From positions 18,056 through 82,055 of the forward strand of contig DAOUPT010000009.1 in assembly GCA_030626025.1 (NCBI GenBank): DNA of 64,000 nt, read 5' to 3'. The translations under genes were made by a program, and so were the position numbers. The DNA is from Anderseniella sp. (GTDB lineage Bacteria > Pseudomonadota > Alphaproteobacteria > Rhizobiales > Aestuariivirgaceae). Positions 18,893 through 29,114 of this stretch are shown one piece after another; position 1 is the first letter of the stretch, and each line of letters starts with the position of its first letter. The notes under the pieces are model-generated. The model did not search any database, was not told the DNA's origin, and saw only the letters and a program-made list of their open reading frames with translations.

Positions 18893-20359
18893 TTAAGTGA
18901 TATTGTTTTTTCGCACCACGGTCAACTGTAGGTCCTTAATACGCGACCTTAAAGTGTTGCGGTTTATGCCAAGCAATTGCGCCGCTTTGATCTGATTGCC
19001 GTTTTCGGCTGCCAGCGCTGCTAAAATCAGCGGCGCTTCAACTTTTTGAATTATTCGGGCATAAAGCCCCGGTGGCGGATTTTCATCGCCAAACCCGGCA
19101 AAGTAATCCACAAGGTATTTTTCCACCACGTCTGACAGATCAAACACCTGCTCACCATCCTGCAATGGGGTGATTTCTTTTTGAGCAGCAAACTCAGCCT
19201 CAACTGCCGCCAGATCAATTTCTTCATCCGGTTGAATGGCCACCAGTCGCTGGATCAAATTCTCCAGTTCACGGACATTACCGGGCCATTTATGCCGGGT
19301 CAGTCTCTCAATCGCCCGCGTCGTCAGGGTTTTGGCCGGCAAGCCCTGCTTTTGGCAGGTCTGCAGGAAGTGATGCACCAAATCGGCAATATCACCAACT
19401 CTTTCACGCAGTGGCGGCAACCGCAAAGGCACGACATTCAGCCGAAAATAGAGATCTTCGCGAAAACTACCCTGCTTGATCAACTGCCGCAAATCGCGGT
19501 GAGTGGCAGCAATGACCCGTACATTGGTCTTGCGTGGCCGGGAACCGCCGACACTGCTAAATTCCCCCTCTTGCAACACCCGAAGCAAACGGGTTTGCGC
19601 CTCCAATGGCATATCGCCAATCTCATCAAGAAATAATGTCCCGCCCTGGGCTTGCTCAAACCGCCCCGCATAGCGCGCCGTTGCACCGGTAAAAGCACCT
19701 TTTTCATGACCAAACAACTCGGACTCGATCAGCTCGCGAGGAATAGCGGCCATATTTATCGCAACAAAGGGTGATTGTTTGCGTTTGGAATAGTCGTGCA
19801 GGGCCCGCGCCACCAATTCCTTGCCGGTTCCTGATTCACCAACGATCATTACCGTTAAGTCGGTCTGAGTCATGCGGGCGATTATGCGATAGATATCCTG
19901 CATGGCTGGCGAGCGACCAACCAGTGGCATTTCCTCTACAAATTCATTTTTCCTGCGCAATTTTGAAGATTTCTCACCCCGCGATGCCTGTTCAAGGCCA
20001 CGCTCAACAACCCCCAGCATCTCCTTGAGATCAAAGGGTTTTGGCAAATACTCATAGGCCCCACGCTCGGCCGCAGTAATGGCTGTCATAATGGTATTTT
20101 TGGCACTCATCACAATTACTGGCAGATTGGGGCGGGCTTTCTTGATACGCGGCAGAATTTCAAAGGCATTCTCATCGGGCAAAACCACATCGGTGATCAC
20201 GATATCACCCTCGCCCTCAGCCACCATCCGCCACATGGTCATGGCATTCCCGGTGGCACGAACTTCGTAGCCGGCCCTTGTCAGGGCTTGCGTCAAGACG
20301 GTACGGATTGCCGTGTCATCATCGGCCAGAATAACCGTTTTTTGCTGGTCAGCGTTCAT
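18893..20359 (-). CDS. ntrC: Nitrogen regulation response regulator NtrC
   Basis: Sigma-54-dependent activator of nitrogen assimilation genes, phosphorylated by NtrB. I start it at ATG 20359 ([15 protein letters not shown]), which follows AAGAAAGG and overlaps the ntrB end by 11 bases; the frame continues to 20473 but that part lies inside ntrB. The 488 residues contain a receiver domain with Asp57 in [10 protein letters not shown]. The AAA+ domain has [15 protein letters not shown] and the intact GAFTGA in [18 protein letters not shown]-terminal Fis-type helix-turn-helix reads [19 protein letters not shown]. Confidence 0.97.
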   Translation of the reverse strand: MNADQQKTVILADDDTAIRTVLTQALTRAGYEVRATGNAMTMWRMVAEGEGDIVITDVVLPDENAFEILPRIKKARPNLPVIVMSAKNTIMTAITAAERGAYEYLPKPFDLKEMLGVVERGLEQASRGEKSSKLRRKNEFVEEMPLVGRSPAMQDIYRIIARMTQTDLTVMIVGESGTGKELVARALHDYSKRKQSPFVAINMAAIPRELIESELFGHEKGAFTGATARYAGRFEQAQGGTLFLDEIGDMPLEAQTRLLRVLQEGEFSSVGGSRPRKTNVRVIAATHRDLRQLIKQGSFREDLYFRLNVVPLRLPPLRERVGDIADLVHHFLQTCQKQGLPAKTLTTRAIERLTRHKWPGNVRELENLIQRLVAIQPDEEIDLAAVEAEFAAQKEITPLQDGEQVFDLSDVVEKYLVDYFAGFGDENPPPGLYARIIQKVEAPLILAALAAENGNQIKAAQLLGINRNTLRSRIKDLQLTVVRKNNIT

Positions 20360-21464
20360 CACCAGACCTTTCTTGTTCAGACGTTGGCTCTTCAGATAAA
20401 GGCAAAAGAATAGAAAATACTGTCTCGCGATCATTGCTGTCACATTCAATGACCCCGCCATGATCCCCGACAATTTTAGCCGTCAGCGCCAAACCCAACC
20501 CTTTGCCATTGGGCTTGGACGACACAAATGGCTCAAACAAATGCGGTAAAATATCCTCGGAAATTCTCGCACCGGTATTTGCAACCTTAACTTCAAGCGG
20601 CAAGGAAATTCGCTCGCCACTGCCGCGGACCGACAAATGGACCCCGGGGCGAAAAGAGGTTGAAAGGGTAATAGTTCCTGCAACCCCGGAATCATCAATC
20701 GCTTCAGCCGCATTTTTCACCAGGTTCAGCAGGACCTGAATTAACTGGTCACGATTTCCCAACACCGAAGGAAGCGATGGGTCATACACTTCATTGATCG
20801 TAACATTCTGCGCAAACCCGCTCTGGCTCACTTTGCGAACATGAGACAGAACCGAGTGTATATTGACAGCGGTGCGAACAATTGGTCGTTCATCGGAAAA
20901 TTCTTCCATCTGGTTGACCAAATCGCGAATTCGGTCCGTTTCAGTAACGATCAACTCGGTAAGCTCCAGATCTTCACTTTCCAGCCCGGTTTCCAGCAAT
21001 TGTGCTGCGCCACGGATACCCGATAACGGGTTTTTGATTTCGTGAGCCAGCATCGAAGCCATGCCCGTTACCGTACGCGCCGCATTTCGATGCGTCAGTT
21101 GCCGATCGATTTTCTGGGCCATAGAGCGTTGCAGGATTTGCAACAAAACGGAGCCTTTTTGATCAATTATCGGCGCAATCTGCAGATCTGAAACCCGCTC
21201 GCCACCAAAGCGCGGCGTGCCGACTGCTATGCCATATTCATTGACAGTCGCCTGGAATTTCCTGACATCATCCAGCAAAGCCAGTACCGGGCTGGTTTCA
21301 GGAATAATCGCACTGATCTTTCTTTTGGTCAGAGACTTTGAGCTGGCATGGAAAAAGTTTTCAGCCGCCACATTGGCAAAAACCACCATATTATCGCCAT
21401 CAACAACCAGCAACGGGTTTGGTATTGATTCCAGAAATGCGGCAAATCCTGACATGTTGATCAT
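20349..21464 (-). CDS. ntrB: Nitrogen sensor histidine kinase NtrB
   Basis: Cytosolic kinase/phosphatase for NtrC, controlled in the family by PII protein. The best start is ATG 21464 ([15 protein letters not shown]), which overlaps the dusB stop as ATGA; the open frame upstream lies inside dusB. The 371 residues include a PAS domain (about 10-115), the HisKA site [20 protein letters not shown], and the ATPase part with [11 protein letters not shown] and [19 protein letters not shown]. It has no membrane segment. Confidence 0.96.
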   Translation of the reverse strand: MINMSGFAAFLESIPNPLLVVDGDNMVVFANVAAENFFHASSKSLTKRKISAIIPETSPVLALLDDVRKFQATVNEYGIAVGTPRFGGERVSDLQIAPIIDQKGSVLLQILQRSMAQKIDRQLTHRNAARTVTGMASMLAHEIKNPLSGIRGAAQLLETGLESEDLELTELIVTETDRIRDLVNQMEEFSDERPIVRTAVNIHSVLSHVRKVSQSGFAQNVTINEVYDPSLPSVLGNRDQLIQVLLNLVKNAAEAIDDSGVAGTITLSTSFRPGVHLSVRGSGERISLPLEVKVANTGARISEDILPHLFEPFVSSKPNGKGLGLALTAKIVGDHGGVIECDSNDRETVFSILLPLSEEPTSEQERSGDER

Positions 21465-22489
21465 GCTGCACACTCTGCTTTCCGACACATTGCTTGCTGC
21501 CCGGCGTATTTTGACAATTCTTCGAGCAATTCGACTACCCCTGCCGGTTGATCTTGCCTCATCACCAACCCGCGCCACTTCGCCATGCCGTTTTCATCAA
21601 GAACCTTCTGCTCGCCAAGACGTTGAACAAGCCAGCCCAGGTGCTTGCGGGCGTTTCTCATACCGACCACAACGCCATAAAATGACAGCATCATTTCATA
21701 ATGCTCAATCGCCAATTGTATTTGCCGCTCAACCGGCACTGTCTCGGCATTGGCACCATCTTCGAGTTGGGCTGCCATCTCACCAATTACCCACGGGCGA
21801 CCATAGGCACCACGGCCAATCATCACCCCGTCAGCTTTCGACATTTCAAGCATTTGCCTGATGTCCTGCACATTCTGACCATCTCCATTAGCAATCACCG
21901 GCACGCTAACCTGACTTTTTACCGCAGCAATCGCGGCCCAGTCCGCCTTGCCTTTGTAAAACTGGCAACGGGTCCGACCATGAACGGTGATCATCGCCAC
22001 ACCAGCATTTTCAGCCCGCAGGGCAAGTTCCGGCGCATTAATTGTGCTATCATCCCAGCCAAGCCGCATTTTCACCGTAACCGGCACGTCGCTGGCTTCC
22101 ACCGTCGCCTCAATCAGCGAAACCGCATGATCAAGGTTGCGCATCAGGGCCGAACCGGACAGCGAACCTGTCACCTGACGAGCCGGACAACCCATATTGA
22201 TATCAATGGCATCACAGCCAAGCCCCTGCGCCACCCGGGCACCCTCGGCCATCCATTTGGCCTCGCGACCAGCCAGTTGGATGACAAAGGGCGAGACATC
22301 ATCCTTGCGGGCTTTCTGCACCATGTCAGTGCGGATGCGGGCCAGTTCTTTCGAGGCAATCATTTCCGACACAACAAGCCCGGCCCCATGAACATTGGCC
22401 ATCTGCCGAAAAGGCAAATCCGTCACCCCTGACATCGGTGCGAGAAACACCTTGTTGCGGGTTTTGATATGTCCTATTTGTATGCTCAT
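21461..22489 (-). CDS. dusB: tRNA-dihydrouridine synthase DusB (NifR3)
   Basis: Flavoenzyme that reduces specific uridines of tRNA to dihydrouridine. The 342 residues form an FMN TIM barrel with LAPMSGVTDLPFR and the catalytic Cys101 in DINMGCPARQVTGSLSGSAL. VTVKMRLGWDD, TVHGRTRCQFYKG and the FMN-phosphate region IANGDGQNVQ..GVMIGRGAYG are also present. Its position directly upstream of ntrB-ntrC is the old nifR3-ntrBC arrangement. It is divergent from ispDF. Confidence 0.97.
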   Translation of the reverse strand: MSIQIGHIKTRNKVFLAPMSGVTDLPFRQMANVHGAGLVVSEMIASKELARIRTDMVQKARKDDVSPFVIQLAGREAKWMAEGARVAQGLGCDAIDINMGCPARQVTGSLSGSALMRNLDHAVSLIEATVEASDVPVTVKMRLGWDDSTINAPELALRAENAGVAMITVHGRTRCQFYKGKADWAAIAAVKSQVSVPVIANGDGQNVQDIRQMLEMSKADGVMIGRGAYGRPWVIGEMAAQLEDGANAETVPVERQIQLAIEHYEMMLSFYGVVVGMRNARKHLGWLVQRLGEQKVLDENGMAKWRGLVMRQDQPAGVVELLEELSKYAGQQAMCRKAECAA

Positions 22490-22561
22490 CGATAACCAAT
22501 AAAAAATTTGCCTAATTTTCAGGCATATTTATACCGCGCGCGTTTTTTACACAAGAGTTAC

Positions 22562-23722
22562 ATGACCACTATCGCAATCATTGTCGCCGCAGGCTCAGGC
22601 ACCCGTGCCGGTGGCGGGCTTCCCAAACAGTATCAACAAATTGGCGGCCAGCCGGTTCTGTGCCACACCCTCAACGCCTTTATGAGCCACGATGGCATTG
22701 ACGATATTATCGTGGTTATCAGCCCCGAACACCGCGACATCTATGATCAGGCCATCAAGGGTTATCCCTTGCGCGAACCGGCAATCGGCGGCGAGACCCG
22801 GCAGCAATCTGTTTTTAACGGTCTGCAAGCTATCAAAGGCGACAACCCGACCAACGTACTCATTCATGACGCCGCCCGGCCCTTCGTGTCGGACGATATT
22901 ATCAACAATGTCATAACCGCCCTGAATGACCATGAATGCGCAATCCCCGGCATTGCAGTGGTTGACACCATCAGTGAAGTTCAAGATGGCAAGGTCACCG
23001 CGCACCTGAACCGCGATAATTTGCGTGCTGTGCAAACCCCACAAGGTTTTGTCTTTGACGCAATATTTGCCGCCCACCAAAAAGCCGCCGATGAAGGCAA
23101 TACCAGTGCCACCGATGACTCAGCCCTCATCTCGCCCGTTGTTGTTGTTGCTGGTGAAAGCAAAAATGTCAAACTCACCACAGCCCAGGATATTGAAAAA
23201 GCAGACCAACAAATGAAGCAGCTTAACCTCGCCGACCTGCCCGACATTCGCGTCGGTCAGGGGTTTGACGTTCACGCCTTTGAACCCGGCGACCATGTGA
23301 TCCTGTGCGGGATAAAAATCCCCTTCACCGCAAAATTAAAAGGCCATTCAGACGCCGACGTTGCCATGCACGCCCTCACCGACGCCATACTCGGCGCCCT
23401 TGGCGAGGGCGACATCGGCAAGCATTTCCCGCCTAGCGATGCGCAATGGAAAGGGGCTGCTTCAGAGATTTTCCTCAACGGGGCCATTGATCTAATACTT
23501 AAACGCAACGGCCTGCTGGTCCACAGTGATATTACCATAATCTGCGAAGCGCCAAAGCTGCGGCCCCATATTGATGATATGCGCCAAAAGTTGGCTGATA
23601 TTATGGGCTGCAAAATTGACCGCGTATCAATAAAGGCCACTACCAGCGAACAACTGGGTTTTACCGGCCGCGGTGAAGGCATCGCTGCCATGGCAACCGC
23701 AACAGTAAGGCTCCCGGTATGA
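22562..23722 (+). CDS. ispDF: Bifunctional IspD/IspF enzyme of the MEP isoprenoid pathway
   Basis: Catalyses two non-consecutive steps: making CDP-ME from MEP (IspD) and forming MEcPP (IspF). I start it at ATG 22562 (MTTIAIIVAAGSGTRAGG); the upstream extension has no family counterpart. The IspD half (about 1-225) has AAGSGTRAGGGLPKQY and LIHDAARPFV. The IspF half (about 230-386) has RVGQGFDVHAFEPG with metal-binding Asp and His, GHSDADVAMHALTDA, and the Lys/Thr end KATTSEQLGFTGRGEG. The fusion is common in alphaproteobacteria. Its stop overlaps the cinA start (ATGA). Confidence 0.97.
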   Translation: MTTIAIIVAAGSGTRAGGGLPKQYQQIGGQPVLCHTLNAFMSHDGIDDIIVVISPEHRDIYDQAIKGYPLREPAIGGETRQQSVFNGLQAIKGDNPTNVLIHDAARPFVSDDIINNVITALNDHECAIPGIAVVDTISEVQDGKVTAHLNRDNLRAVQTPQGFVFDAIFAAHQKAADEGNTSATDDSALISPVVVVAGESKNVKLTTAQDIEKADQQMKQLNLADLPDIRVGQGFDVHAFEPGDHVILCGIKIPFTAKLKGHSDADVAMHALTDAILGALGEGDIGKHFPPSDAQWKGAASEIFLNGAIDLILKRNGLLVHSDITIICEAPKLRPHIDDMRQKLADIMGCKIDRVSIKATTSEQLGFTGRGEGIAAMATATVRLPV

Positions 23723-24231
23723 TGTTCGATCAAAAAACAATTATCATCATCAAGGACGTCCTTGATCAGGCCCGTGAAAACGGCTTGATGATCGCTACGG
23801 CTGAAAGCTGCACTGGTGGCCTGATCGCTGCTGCCCTCACCTCTGTTGCCGGTTCGTCCGACGTGGTCGAGCGCGGTTTCGTAACTTATTCCAATGAAGC
23901 CAAAACAGAAATGCTCGGCATCGATGAGAATTTGATCGTCTTGCACGGCGCTGTCAGTGAACAGGTTGCCCGCGCCATGTGCGAAGGTGCCCTGAAAAAT
24001 TCAAACGCCAATTTAACCGTCAGCGTAACCGGCATCGCCGGACCCGGTGGCGGTTCGAAAGAAAAACCGGTCGGTACCGTCCATCTTGCCGTTGCCAGCG
24101 AAAACAGCCCAACCAGCCATTACCATCTACAATTTGGTGACATCGGCCGCGATGAAATCCGCCACAAAACCATGCTGGCCGCTTTTTCGATGTTGAAAGA
24201 ACAAATGAGCGGCCAGGTCAGCACCGCTTAG
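23719..24231 (+). CDS. pncC: CinA-family nicotinamide-nucleotide amidohydrolase
   Basis: Deamidates nicotinamide mononucleotide to nicotinate mononucleotide for NAD recycling, as judged from the stand-alone CinA C-terminal domain. The 170 residues carry TAESCTGGLIAAALTSVAGS with the catalytic Ser-Thr-Lys-type region, RGFVTYSNEAKTEMLGI and VTGIAGPGGGSKEKPVGTVH. It overlaps ispDF by 4 bases. It converges on ratA with only 5 bases between the stops and no room for a terminator. No competence role should be assumed from the Cin name. Confidence 0.92.
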   Translation: MMFDQKTIIIIKDVLDQARENGLMIATAESCTGGLIAAALTSVAGSSDVVERGFVTYSNEAKTEMLGIDENLIVLHGAVSEQVARAMCEGALKNSNANLTVSVTGIAGPGGGSKEKPVGTVHLAVASENSPTSHYHLQFGDIGRDEIRHKTMLAAFSMLKEQMSGQVSTA

Positions 24232-24236
24232 AAGCA

Positions 24237-24692
24237 CTAACCGTAAAGCTGATCCGCCCGTTTCTCAAATGCCTCGGTGAGCTTTGTCATCACAAGGTCA
24301 TAAGAAGCTCTCATCACCAATCTCATGGCAAAACTGGAGATTTCGTAATCCAGCACCATTTTGCTCTGTGAACCGCCACCGGGAAGATCGACAAATTTCC
24401 AGGCATTGGTCAATCTTTTAACCGGCCCGCTACTGGACGTGGATACAATGGTCAATTCATTACTGTTGGCGATCACATCGCTGATAAATGACTCATCAAT
24501 TCTAAGTTTCTTCTGCCTAACAGATAACTGCCCTTTGAAAGTCAAAACACCTTTTGTTTCTTCTTGCTCACCATAAATCAAAGACTCATAAACCAGCGGC
24601 AAAAACTCATGATAGGAAGCAACATCTGCCGCCATATCAAACATTTGCTTTGCGGAGTATTTCGAATCTCGCATTAGTTCGTGACGTGGCAT
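24237..24692 (-). CDS. Coq10/RatA-family START-like protein
   Basis: A 151-residue protein of the polyketide cyclase/START superfamily. The N-terminus DSKYSAKQMFDMAADVASYH followed by EFLPL is characteristic of the Coq10/RatA family. Later stretches (GPVKRLTNAWKFVDLPGG, KMVLDYEISSFAMRL) fit the ubiquinone-binding fold. In alphaproteobacteria it usually lies after lipA, as here. A ubiquinone-chaperone role like yeast Coq10 is more likely than the ribosome-association toxin activity described for E. coli RatA, but that is inference. Confidence 0.85.
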   Translation of the reverse strand: MPRHELMRDSKYSAKQMFDMAADVASYHEFLPLVYESLIYGEQEETKGVLTFKGQLSVRQKKLRIDESFISDVIANSNELTIVSTSSSGPVKRLTNAWKFVDLPGGGSQSKMVLDYEISSFAMRLVMRASYDLVMTKLTEAFEKRADQLYG

Positions 24693-24712
24693 AAACTTTT
24701 CTTCTCAATCAA

Positions 24713-25657
24713 TTACCGGCGCGCGGCGCGAAGTTTTTCAAAATCATCACCGGCATGATGGGACGAACGGGTAAGCGGGCTTGACGACACCATCAAAAAA
24801 CCCTTGGCATAGGCAGTTTTCTCTAATCCCTCAAATTCTTCCGGTGTGACAAATCTGTCAATCGCCGCATGTTTTGAAGTCGGCTGCAAATACTGACCAA
24901 TAGTTATGAAGTCAATGTCCGCCGCCCGCATATCATCCATGACCTGCATAATATCGTCGCGAACTTCACCCAATCCGACCATAATACCCGACTTGGTAAA
25001 CATCTCCGGGTCGAGCTCTTTCACCCGCTGCAACAATCGCAAGGAATGAAAATAGCGCGCGCCGGGACGAATTTTCAAATACAGATGCGGCACGGTTTCA
25101 AGGTTGTGGTTAAATACATCCGGTTTCGCTTCAACCACCATTTCCAGCGCGCCGTCCTTGCGCAAGAAGTCCGGCGTCAACACTTCCACAGTTGTTGTTG
25201 GTGATGCTGCCCGAATCGCCCGAACCGTAGCTGCGATATGAGCTGCACCGCCATCATCGAGATCATCGCGATCAACCGAGGTAATCACCGCATGGGACAA
25301 TTCCATCAGCGCCACAGCCTCGGCTACCTTTTCCGGTTCGCTGGCATTAAGCGGTCCCGGCTTGCCGGTTTTGACATTGCAAAATGCGCAAGCGCGCGTG
25401 CAGGTATCGCCCATCACCATAAAGGTCGAATGCTTTTTCGACCAGCATTCGCCAATATTGGGACAACTTGCTTCTTCGCAAACCGTAACCAACCCGCGCT
25501 CACGGACAATTTTCATGGTCTCTTTATAAACACCAGAACCGGGTGCCTTCACCCGAATCCAATTCGGTTTGCGCTGAATGGGGTTATCAGCCCGATGGGC
25601 TTTTTCCGGGTGTCGCAATTTTTCAGGCTCGGAGGCCCTGTCAAGCACGGTAGCCAA
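24713..25657 (-). CDS. lipA: Lipoyl synthase
   Basis: Radical-SAM enzyme that inserts two sulfurs into protein-bound octanoyl groups to make lipoate. The 314 residues have the auxiliary-cluster cysteines Cys60, Cys65 and Cys71 ([12 protein letters not shown]) and the radical SAM cysteines Cys86, Cys90 and Cys93 (CTRACAFC). [17 protein letters not shown] and the C-terminal [13 protein letters not shown] are family features. Its neighbour lpdA uses lipoylated complexes, so the grouping is functional. Confidence 0.97.
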   Translation of the reverse strand: MATVLDRASEPEKLRHPEKAHRADNPIQRKPNWIRVKAPGSGVYKETMKIVRERGLVTVCEEASCPNIGECWSKKHSTFMVMGDTCTRACAFCNVKTGKPGPLNASEPEKVAEAVALMELSHAVITSVDRDDLDDGGAAHIAATVRAIRAASPTTTVEVLTPDFLRKDGALEMVVEAKPDVFNHNLETVPHLYLKIRPGARYFHSLRLLQRVKELDPEMFTKSGIMVGLGEVRDDIMQVMDDMRAADIDFITIGQYLQPTSKHAAIDRFVTPEEFEGLEKTAYAKGFLMVSSSPLTRSSHHAGDDFEKLRAARR

Positions 25658-25680
25658 TTAATTATTCCCTTTTGAAGCCA

Positions 25681-25980
25681 TCACCTGACCCGTTGGCCTT
25701 TAAGCAACCGGTAAACCGTAATCATCGCCACTGCACCAACAACTGAAACCAGCAAATTCCCCCAGAACCAGCCCTGGAAAATCAGCGCGATTTTCAGACC
25801 AATCACATTGGCCAGAAAACCACCAACATAAGCCCCGACAATACCGATAATAATGTTCATCAGCAAGCCGTGCGAACTGTTGGTCAGCTTTTCAGCGATC
25901 CACCCGGCAATCCCGCCAATCAACAAGGTGCCGAAAATTCCAACACCGCCACCCAAATCCATCAAACTCAAAACTTCCAT
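25681..25980 (-). CDS. GlsB/YeaQ/YmgE-family small membrane protein
   Basis: A 99-residue transglycosylase-associated-type membrane protein. Three hydrophobic segments (about 13-30, 40-62, 72-92) contain many glycines. The conserved core GGIAGWIAEKLTNSSHGLLM leads into NIIIGIVGAYVGG. The family is associated with stress in several bacteria but its biochemical role is unknown. It sits between lipA and lpdA in the same direction. Confidence 0.85.
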   Translation of the reverse strand: MEVLSLMDLGGGVGIFGTLLIGGIAGWIAEKLTNSSHGLLMNIIIGIVGAYVGGFLANVIGLKIALIFQGWFWGNLLVSVVGAVAMITVYRLLKGQRVR

Positions 25981-26008
25981 AAAATTGCCTCCGGTTAAAA
26001 AGTACCAA

Positions 26009-27409
26009 CTACATATGGATCACACGGCCATAAGCATCAAGGGTGCTTTCGTGCATCATTTCAGAAAGTGTTGGATGCGGGAAAACCGTGTGCATCAGGT
26101 CTTCTTCGGTGGTTTCCAGTTTCATCGCAATAACAAAACCCTGAATAAGTTCAGTAACTTCGGCCCCAACCATATGGGCGCCGAGCAACTGGCCGGTTTT
26201 CTTGTCAAAGATGGTTTTGATCAAGCCCTGATCTTCACCAAGCGCAATCGCTTTGCCGTTGCCCATGAATGGAAAACGCCCGACTTTGATGTCATGCCCG
26301 GCTTCTTTGGCTTTGGCTTCGCTCAAACCAACCGAGGCCACCTGCGGATGGCAATAGGTGCAACCGGGAATCTGGTTTTTATCCATCGGATGAACCTTCT
26401 TGCCAGCAATTTTCTCAATACAAATCACACCCTCATGCTCAGCTTTATGAGCCAGCATCGGCGGACCGGCCACATCACCAATGGCATAAACCCCGGCCAC
26501 ATTGGTGCGGCCAAAATCGTCAATGACAATACAGCCACGACCCGTTTTGATTTTCAGCGCTTCCAGTCCGAGATCTTCAATATTACCAACCACACCAACC
26601 GCTGAAATCACCCGGTCCACCGTCAGGCTATGCTGCTTGCCTTTTTTGTCCTCAATCGTAGCTGTAACACTTTCTTTGCCCTTATCCAGCTTGGCAACCT
26701 TGGCCTCGGTCATAATTTTAAGACCGTGTTTTTCCAGTTGCTTGCGAGCAAATTTCGAGATTTCCGCATCTTCAACCGGCATAATCTGGCTCATAACTTC
26801 GACCACTGTCACATCAACGCCCATCGAGTTATAAAATGACGCAAACTCAATGCCGATCGCCCCGGACCCGACAACCAGCATGGATTTTGGCATCGCATCG
26901 GGCACCAGCGCTTCAAAATAAGACCACACCAGCTTGCCATCCGCCTCTAATCCCGGCAAGGCGCGCGGTCGCGCCCCGGTGGCCAAAATGATGTGTTTGG
27001 CCTCAAGCGTTGCAACAGCCTTACCGTCCTTGCTGACCGCCACCTTTCCCTTGCCTGCCAGTGTGCCACGACCGTCAACAACCGTGACTTTATTCTTTTT
27101 AAGCAAATGCTGCACTCCGGCACTCAAGCGCTTTGACACCCCGCGCGAGCGCTCAACCACAGCTTTGGCGTCAATCTGAATATTATCTGCCGATAGACCA
27201 TATTCCTTGGCCCGCTTGAAAAAATCGAAAATCTCGGCACTGCGCAACAACGCTTTGGTGGGAATACAGCCCCAATTCAGGCAAATGCCACCCAAATGCT
27301 TGTCTTCCACCACAGCGGTCTTAAAGCCTAGCTGCGCCGCCCTGATCGCCGTAACATAACCACCCGGCCCGGCCCCGATAATCACAACATCAAACTTCGT
27401 ATCAGCCAT
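26009..27409 (-). CDS. lpdA: Dihydrolipoyl dehydrogenase (E3)
   Basis: FAD enzyme that reoxidises dihydrolipoamide in 2-oxoacid dehydrogenase complexes. I start it at ATG 27409 (MADTKFDVVIIGAGPGG), with GGAA just upstream; the frame to 27484 overlaps hflX. The 466 residues have the FAD site IIGAGPGGYV and the redox pair Cys43/Cys48 in GGICLNWGCIPTKALL. The NAD site is VVGSGAIGIEFASFY, and the C-terminal base His is in FPHPTLSEMMHES. The tryptophan between the redox cysteines matches the pyruvate dehydrogenase type of E3 in the class. No pdhABC genes accompany it here. Confidence 0.97.
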   Translation of the reverse strand: MADTKFDVVIIGAGPGGYVTAIRAAQLGFKTAVVEDKHLGGICLNWGCIPTKALLRSAEIFDFFKRAKEYGLSADNIQIDAKAVVERSRGVSKRLSAGVQHLLKKNKVTVVDGRGTLAGKGKVAVSKDGKAVATLEAKHIILATGARPRALPGLEADGKLVWSYFEALVPDAMPKSMLVVGSGAIGIEFASFYNSMGVDVTVVEVMSQIMPVEDAEISKFARKQLEKHGLKIMTEAKVAKLDKGKESVTATIEDKKGKQHSLTVDRVISAVGVVGNIEDLGLEALKIKTGRGCIVIDDFGRTNVAGVYAIGDVAGPPMLAHKAEHEGVICIEKIAGKKVHPMDKNQIPGCTYCHPQVASVGLSEAKAKEAGHDIKVGRFPFMGNGKAIALGEDQGLIKTIFDKKTGQLLGAHMVGAEVTELIQGFVIAMKLETTEEDLMHTVFPHPTLSEMMHESTLDAYGRVIHM

Positions 27410-27443
27410 TTTCAATTCCATTTTTAAACGCAGTTTTATTAAC

Positions 27444-28826
27444 TTAATTCGCGCTGGCGGCATCAAACCGCTTCCTTGCCACATCTATTCGTGTAATCGG
27501 AAACCGCACAGACAGCTCAGCCATAAGGCCATCATCACTGTCCCGCCGCTCCAAAACATCGCCGTTCTCATAAATCCATGCCACATCCGCACCACTTGCC
27601 AGCGACACCGAAAATGTCAAAATATCATCGTTTTTCGACAAATTTGTTTCAATCGTCTCAAGCAGGGTGTCAATCCCCTCACCTGATACCGACGAAATCA
27701 CATTGATGTTTTCGCTTAAAGCCGCCAGATTTTTTCGCTGCACAAGATCATCTTCATCGAGCAGGTCACACTTGTTCCAAACCTCAACCATCTGGTTGCG
27801 CTCTTTTTCACTGACACCGAGTTCGCTCAACACTTTCAACACATCCAGCCGCTGAATCTCCGTATCTTCATGGGCGATATCGCGCACATGGACGATAAGA
27901 TCAGCGCTTAGAACCTCTTCCAAAGTTGCCCGAAAGGCTGCAACCAGTTGTGTTGGCAGATCGGCAATAAAGCCGACCGTATCAGACAGAATCACCTTGC
28001 GGCCATGCGGCAATTCAAGACTGCGCATGGTCGGGTCAAGGGTGGCAAACAGTAAATCCTTGGCCAAAACGTCGCCAGTAGTCAGATAATTGAACAATGT
28101 CGACTTGCCTGCATTGGTATAGCCAACCAGCGCCACCACCGGGTACGGCACCTTTTGCCGACTCTTGCGATGCAACCCGCGGGTTTTCTTGACCTTGTCC
28201 AACTGACGCTCAAGTTTTTTTATCCGGGCTTGAAGATCACGCCGGTCAGATTCTTTCTGGGTTTCACCAGGACCACCAACGGTTCCCGAACCGCCACGCT
28301 GCCGCTCAAGGTGGGTCCAGGACCGCACCAGACGCGAGCGTTGATAAGCCAGATGCGCCAACTCAACCTGCAACCGGCCTTCTTTGGTTTGCGCCCGTCG
28401 TCCAAAAATCTCAAGAATCAAGCCGGTACGGTCAAGCACCTTGCAATTCCAGGCTTTTTCCAGATTGCGTTGCTGACCGGGTGACAATTGCGTGTTGGTG
28501 ACGACCAGTTCGATGTCGTCCATCGCTACATAGCCTTTGATTTCTGACACCTTGCCAGCCCCCAGATAGGTAGCCGGTGTAACCTGCCGAAGCATGACCG
28601 TTACTGTGTCGACAATCTCAAGCTCAATCGCCAATGCCAGACCGGTAATTTCGGCAAGGTCAGCTTCTGTCGTGCGGCGATCAGACAAGCCTTGTCCGCG
28701 CCCACCATCACGCATGCTTAAATGGACGACAAGCGCCCGCGTTGCCGGAGCTTCTTCATTGTGAAAACTAACACCTTCTGAACCATTTAGCCCAGAAGTC
28801 TTGTGTTCATCTGTGTTTTTTGTCAC
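27444..28826 (-). CDS. hflX: Ribosome-associated GTPase HflX
   Basis: GTPase that splits or rescues stalled 70S ribosomes in stress. The 460 residues have an N-terminal HflX domain with the DDIELVVTNTQLSPGQQRNL stretch. A coiled region includes GGSGTVGGPGETQKESDRR. The G domain has G1 GYTNAGKSTLFNYLT, G2 FATLDPT, G3 DTVGFIADLP and G4 NKCDLL. It follows hfq after a 48-base gap, the conserved hfq-hflX pair. Its end lies 34 bases from lpdA, so the two may share a transcript. Confidence 0.97.
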   Translation of the reverse strand: MTKNTDEHKTSGLNGSEGVSFHNEEAPATRALVVHLSMRDGGRGQGLSDRRTTEADLAEITGLALAIELEIVDTVTVMLRQVTPATYLGAGKVSEIKGYVAMDDIELVVTNTQLSPGQQRNLEKAWNCKVLDRTGLILEIFGRRAQTKEGRLQVELAHLAYQRSRLVRSWTHLERQRGGSGTVGGPGETQKESDRRDLQARIKKLERQLDKVKKTRGLHRKSRQKVPYPVVALVGYTNAGKSTLFNYLTTGDVLAKDLLFATLDPTMRSLELPHGRKVILSDTVGFIADLPTQLVAAFRATLEEVLSADLIVHVRDIAHEDTEIQRLDVLKVLSELGVSEKERNQMVEVWNKCDLLDEDDLVQRKNLAALSENINVISSVSGEGIDTLLETIETNLSKNDDILTFSVSLASGADVAWIYENGDVLERRDSDDGLMAELSVRFPITRIDVARKRFDAASAN

Positions 28827-28874
28827 CGAATGCCTAAAGCGTTAGAGTTTTGACTAAAAAGCCAAGACCCGTGG

Positions 28875-29114
28875 TCAATCATCATCACCATCATAAAGGC
28901 TGATTTGCTGACCTGGCATAATAGTCGAAATCGCATGTTTGTAAACCAGTTGAGACATGCCATCGCGCCGTAACAAAACGCAAAAATTATCAAACCACGT
29001 CACCACGCCCTGCAACTTCACTCCATTGACGAGAAAAACCGTCGATGGAACCTTGTTCTTGCGAATATGGTTTAGAAACGTATCCTGCAAATTCTGTGGC
29101 TTTTCACTTGCCAT
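28875..29114 (-). CDS. hfq: RNA chaperone Hfq
   Basis: Sm-like hexameric RNA chaperone that helps small RNAs pair with mRNAs. The 79 residues have the Sm1 region [20 protein letters not shown] followed by [10 protein letters not shown]. The Sm2 motif is [10 protein letters not shown], and the FDNF and distal-face residues are intact. The acidic tail YDGDDD is short, as is usual in alphaproteobacteria. It reads divergently from uvrA. Confidence 0.98.
   Translation of the reverse strand: MASEKPQNLQDTFLNHIRKNKVPSTVFLVNGVKLQGVVTWFDNFCVLLRRDGMSQLVYKHAISTIMPGQQISLYDGDDD

Noticed and set aside
21701..22432. A 243-residue open frame opposite dusB
   Set aside because: It lies entirely antisense to an intact dusB, is rich in His, Arg and Asn as expected for a shadow frame, and has no recognisable domain or ribosome site.
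24237..24692. A toxin of a toxin-antitoxin pair (RatA)
   Set aside because: The name derives from E. coli. No antitoxin gene adjoins it, cinA is convergent rather than partnered, and the lipA-linked alphaproteobacterial protein fits the ubiquinone-binding Coq10 group better.
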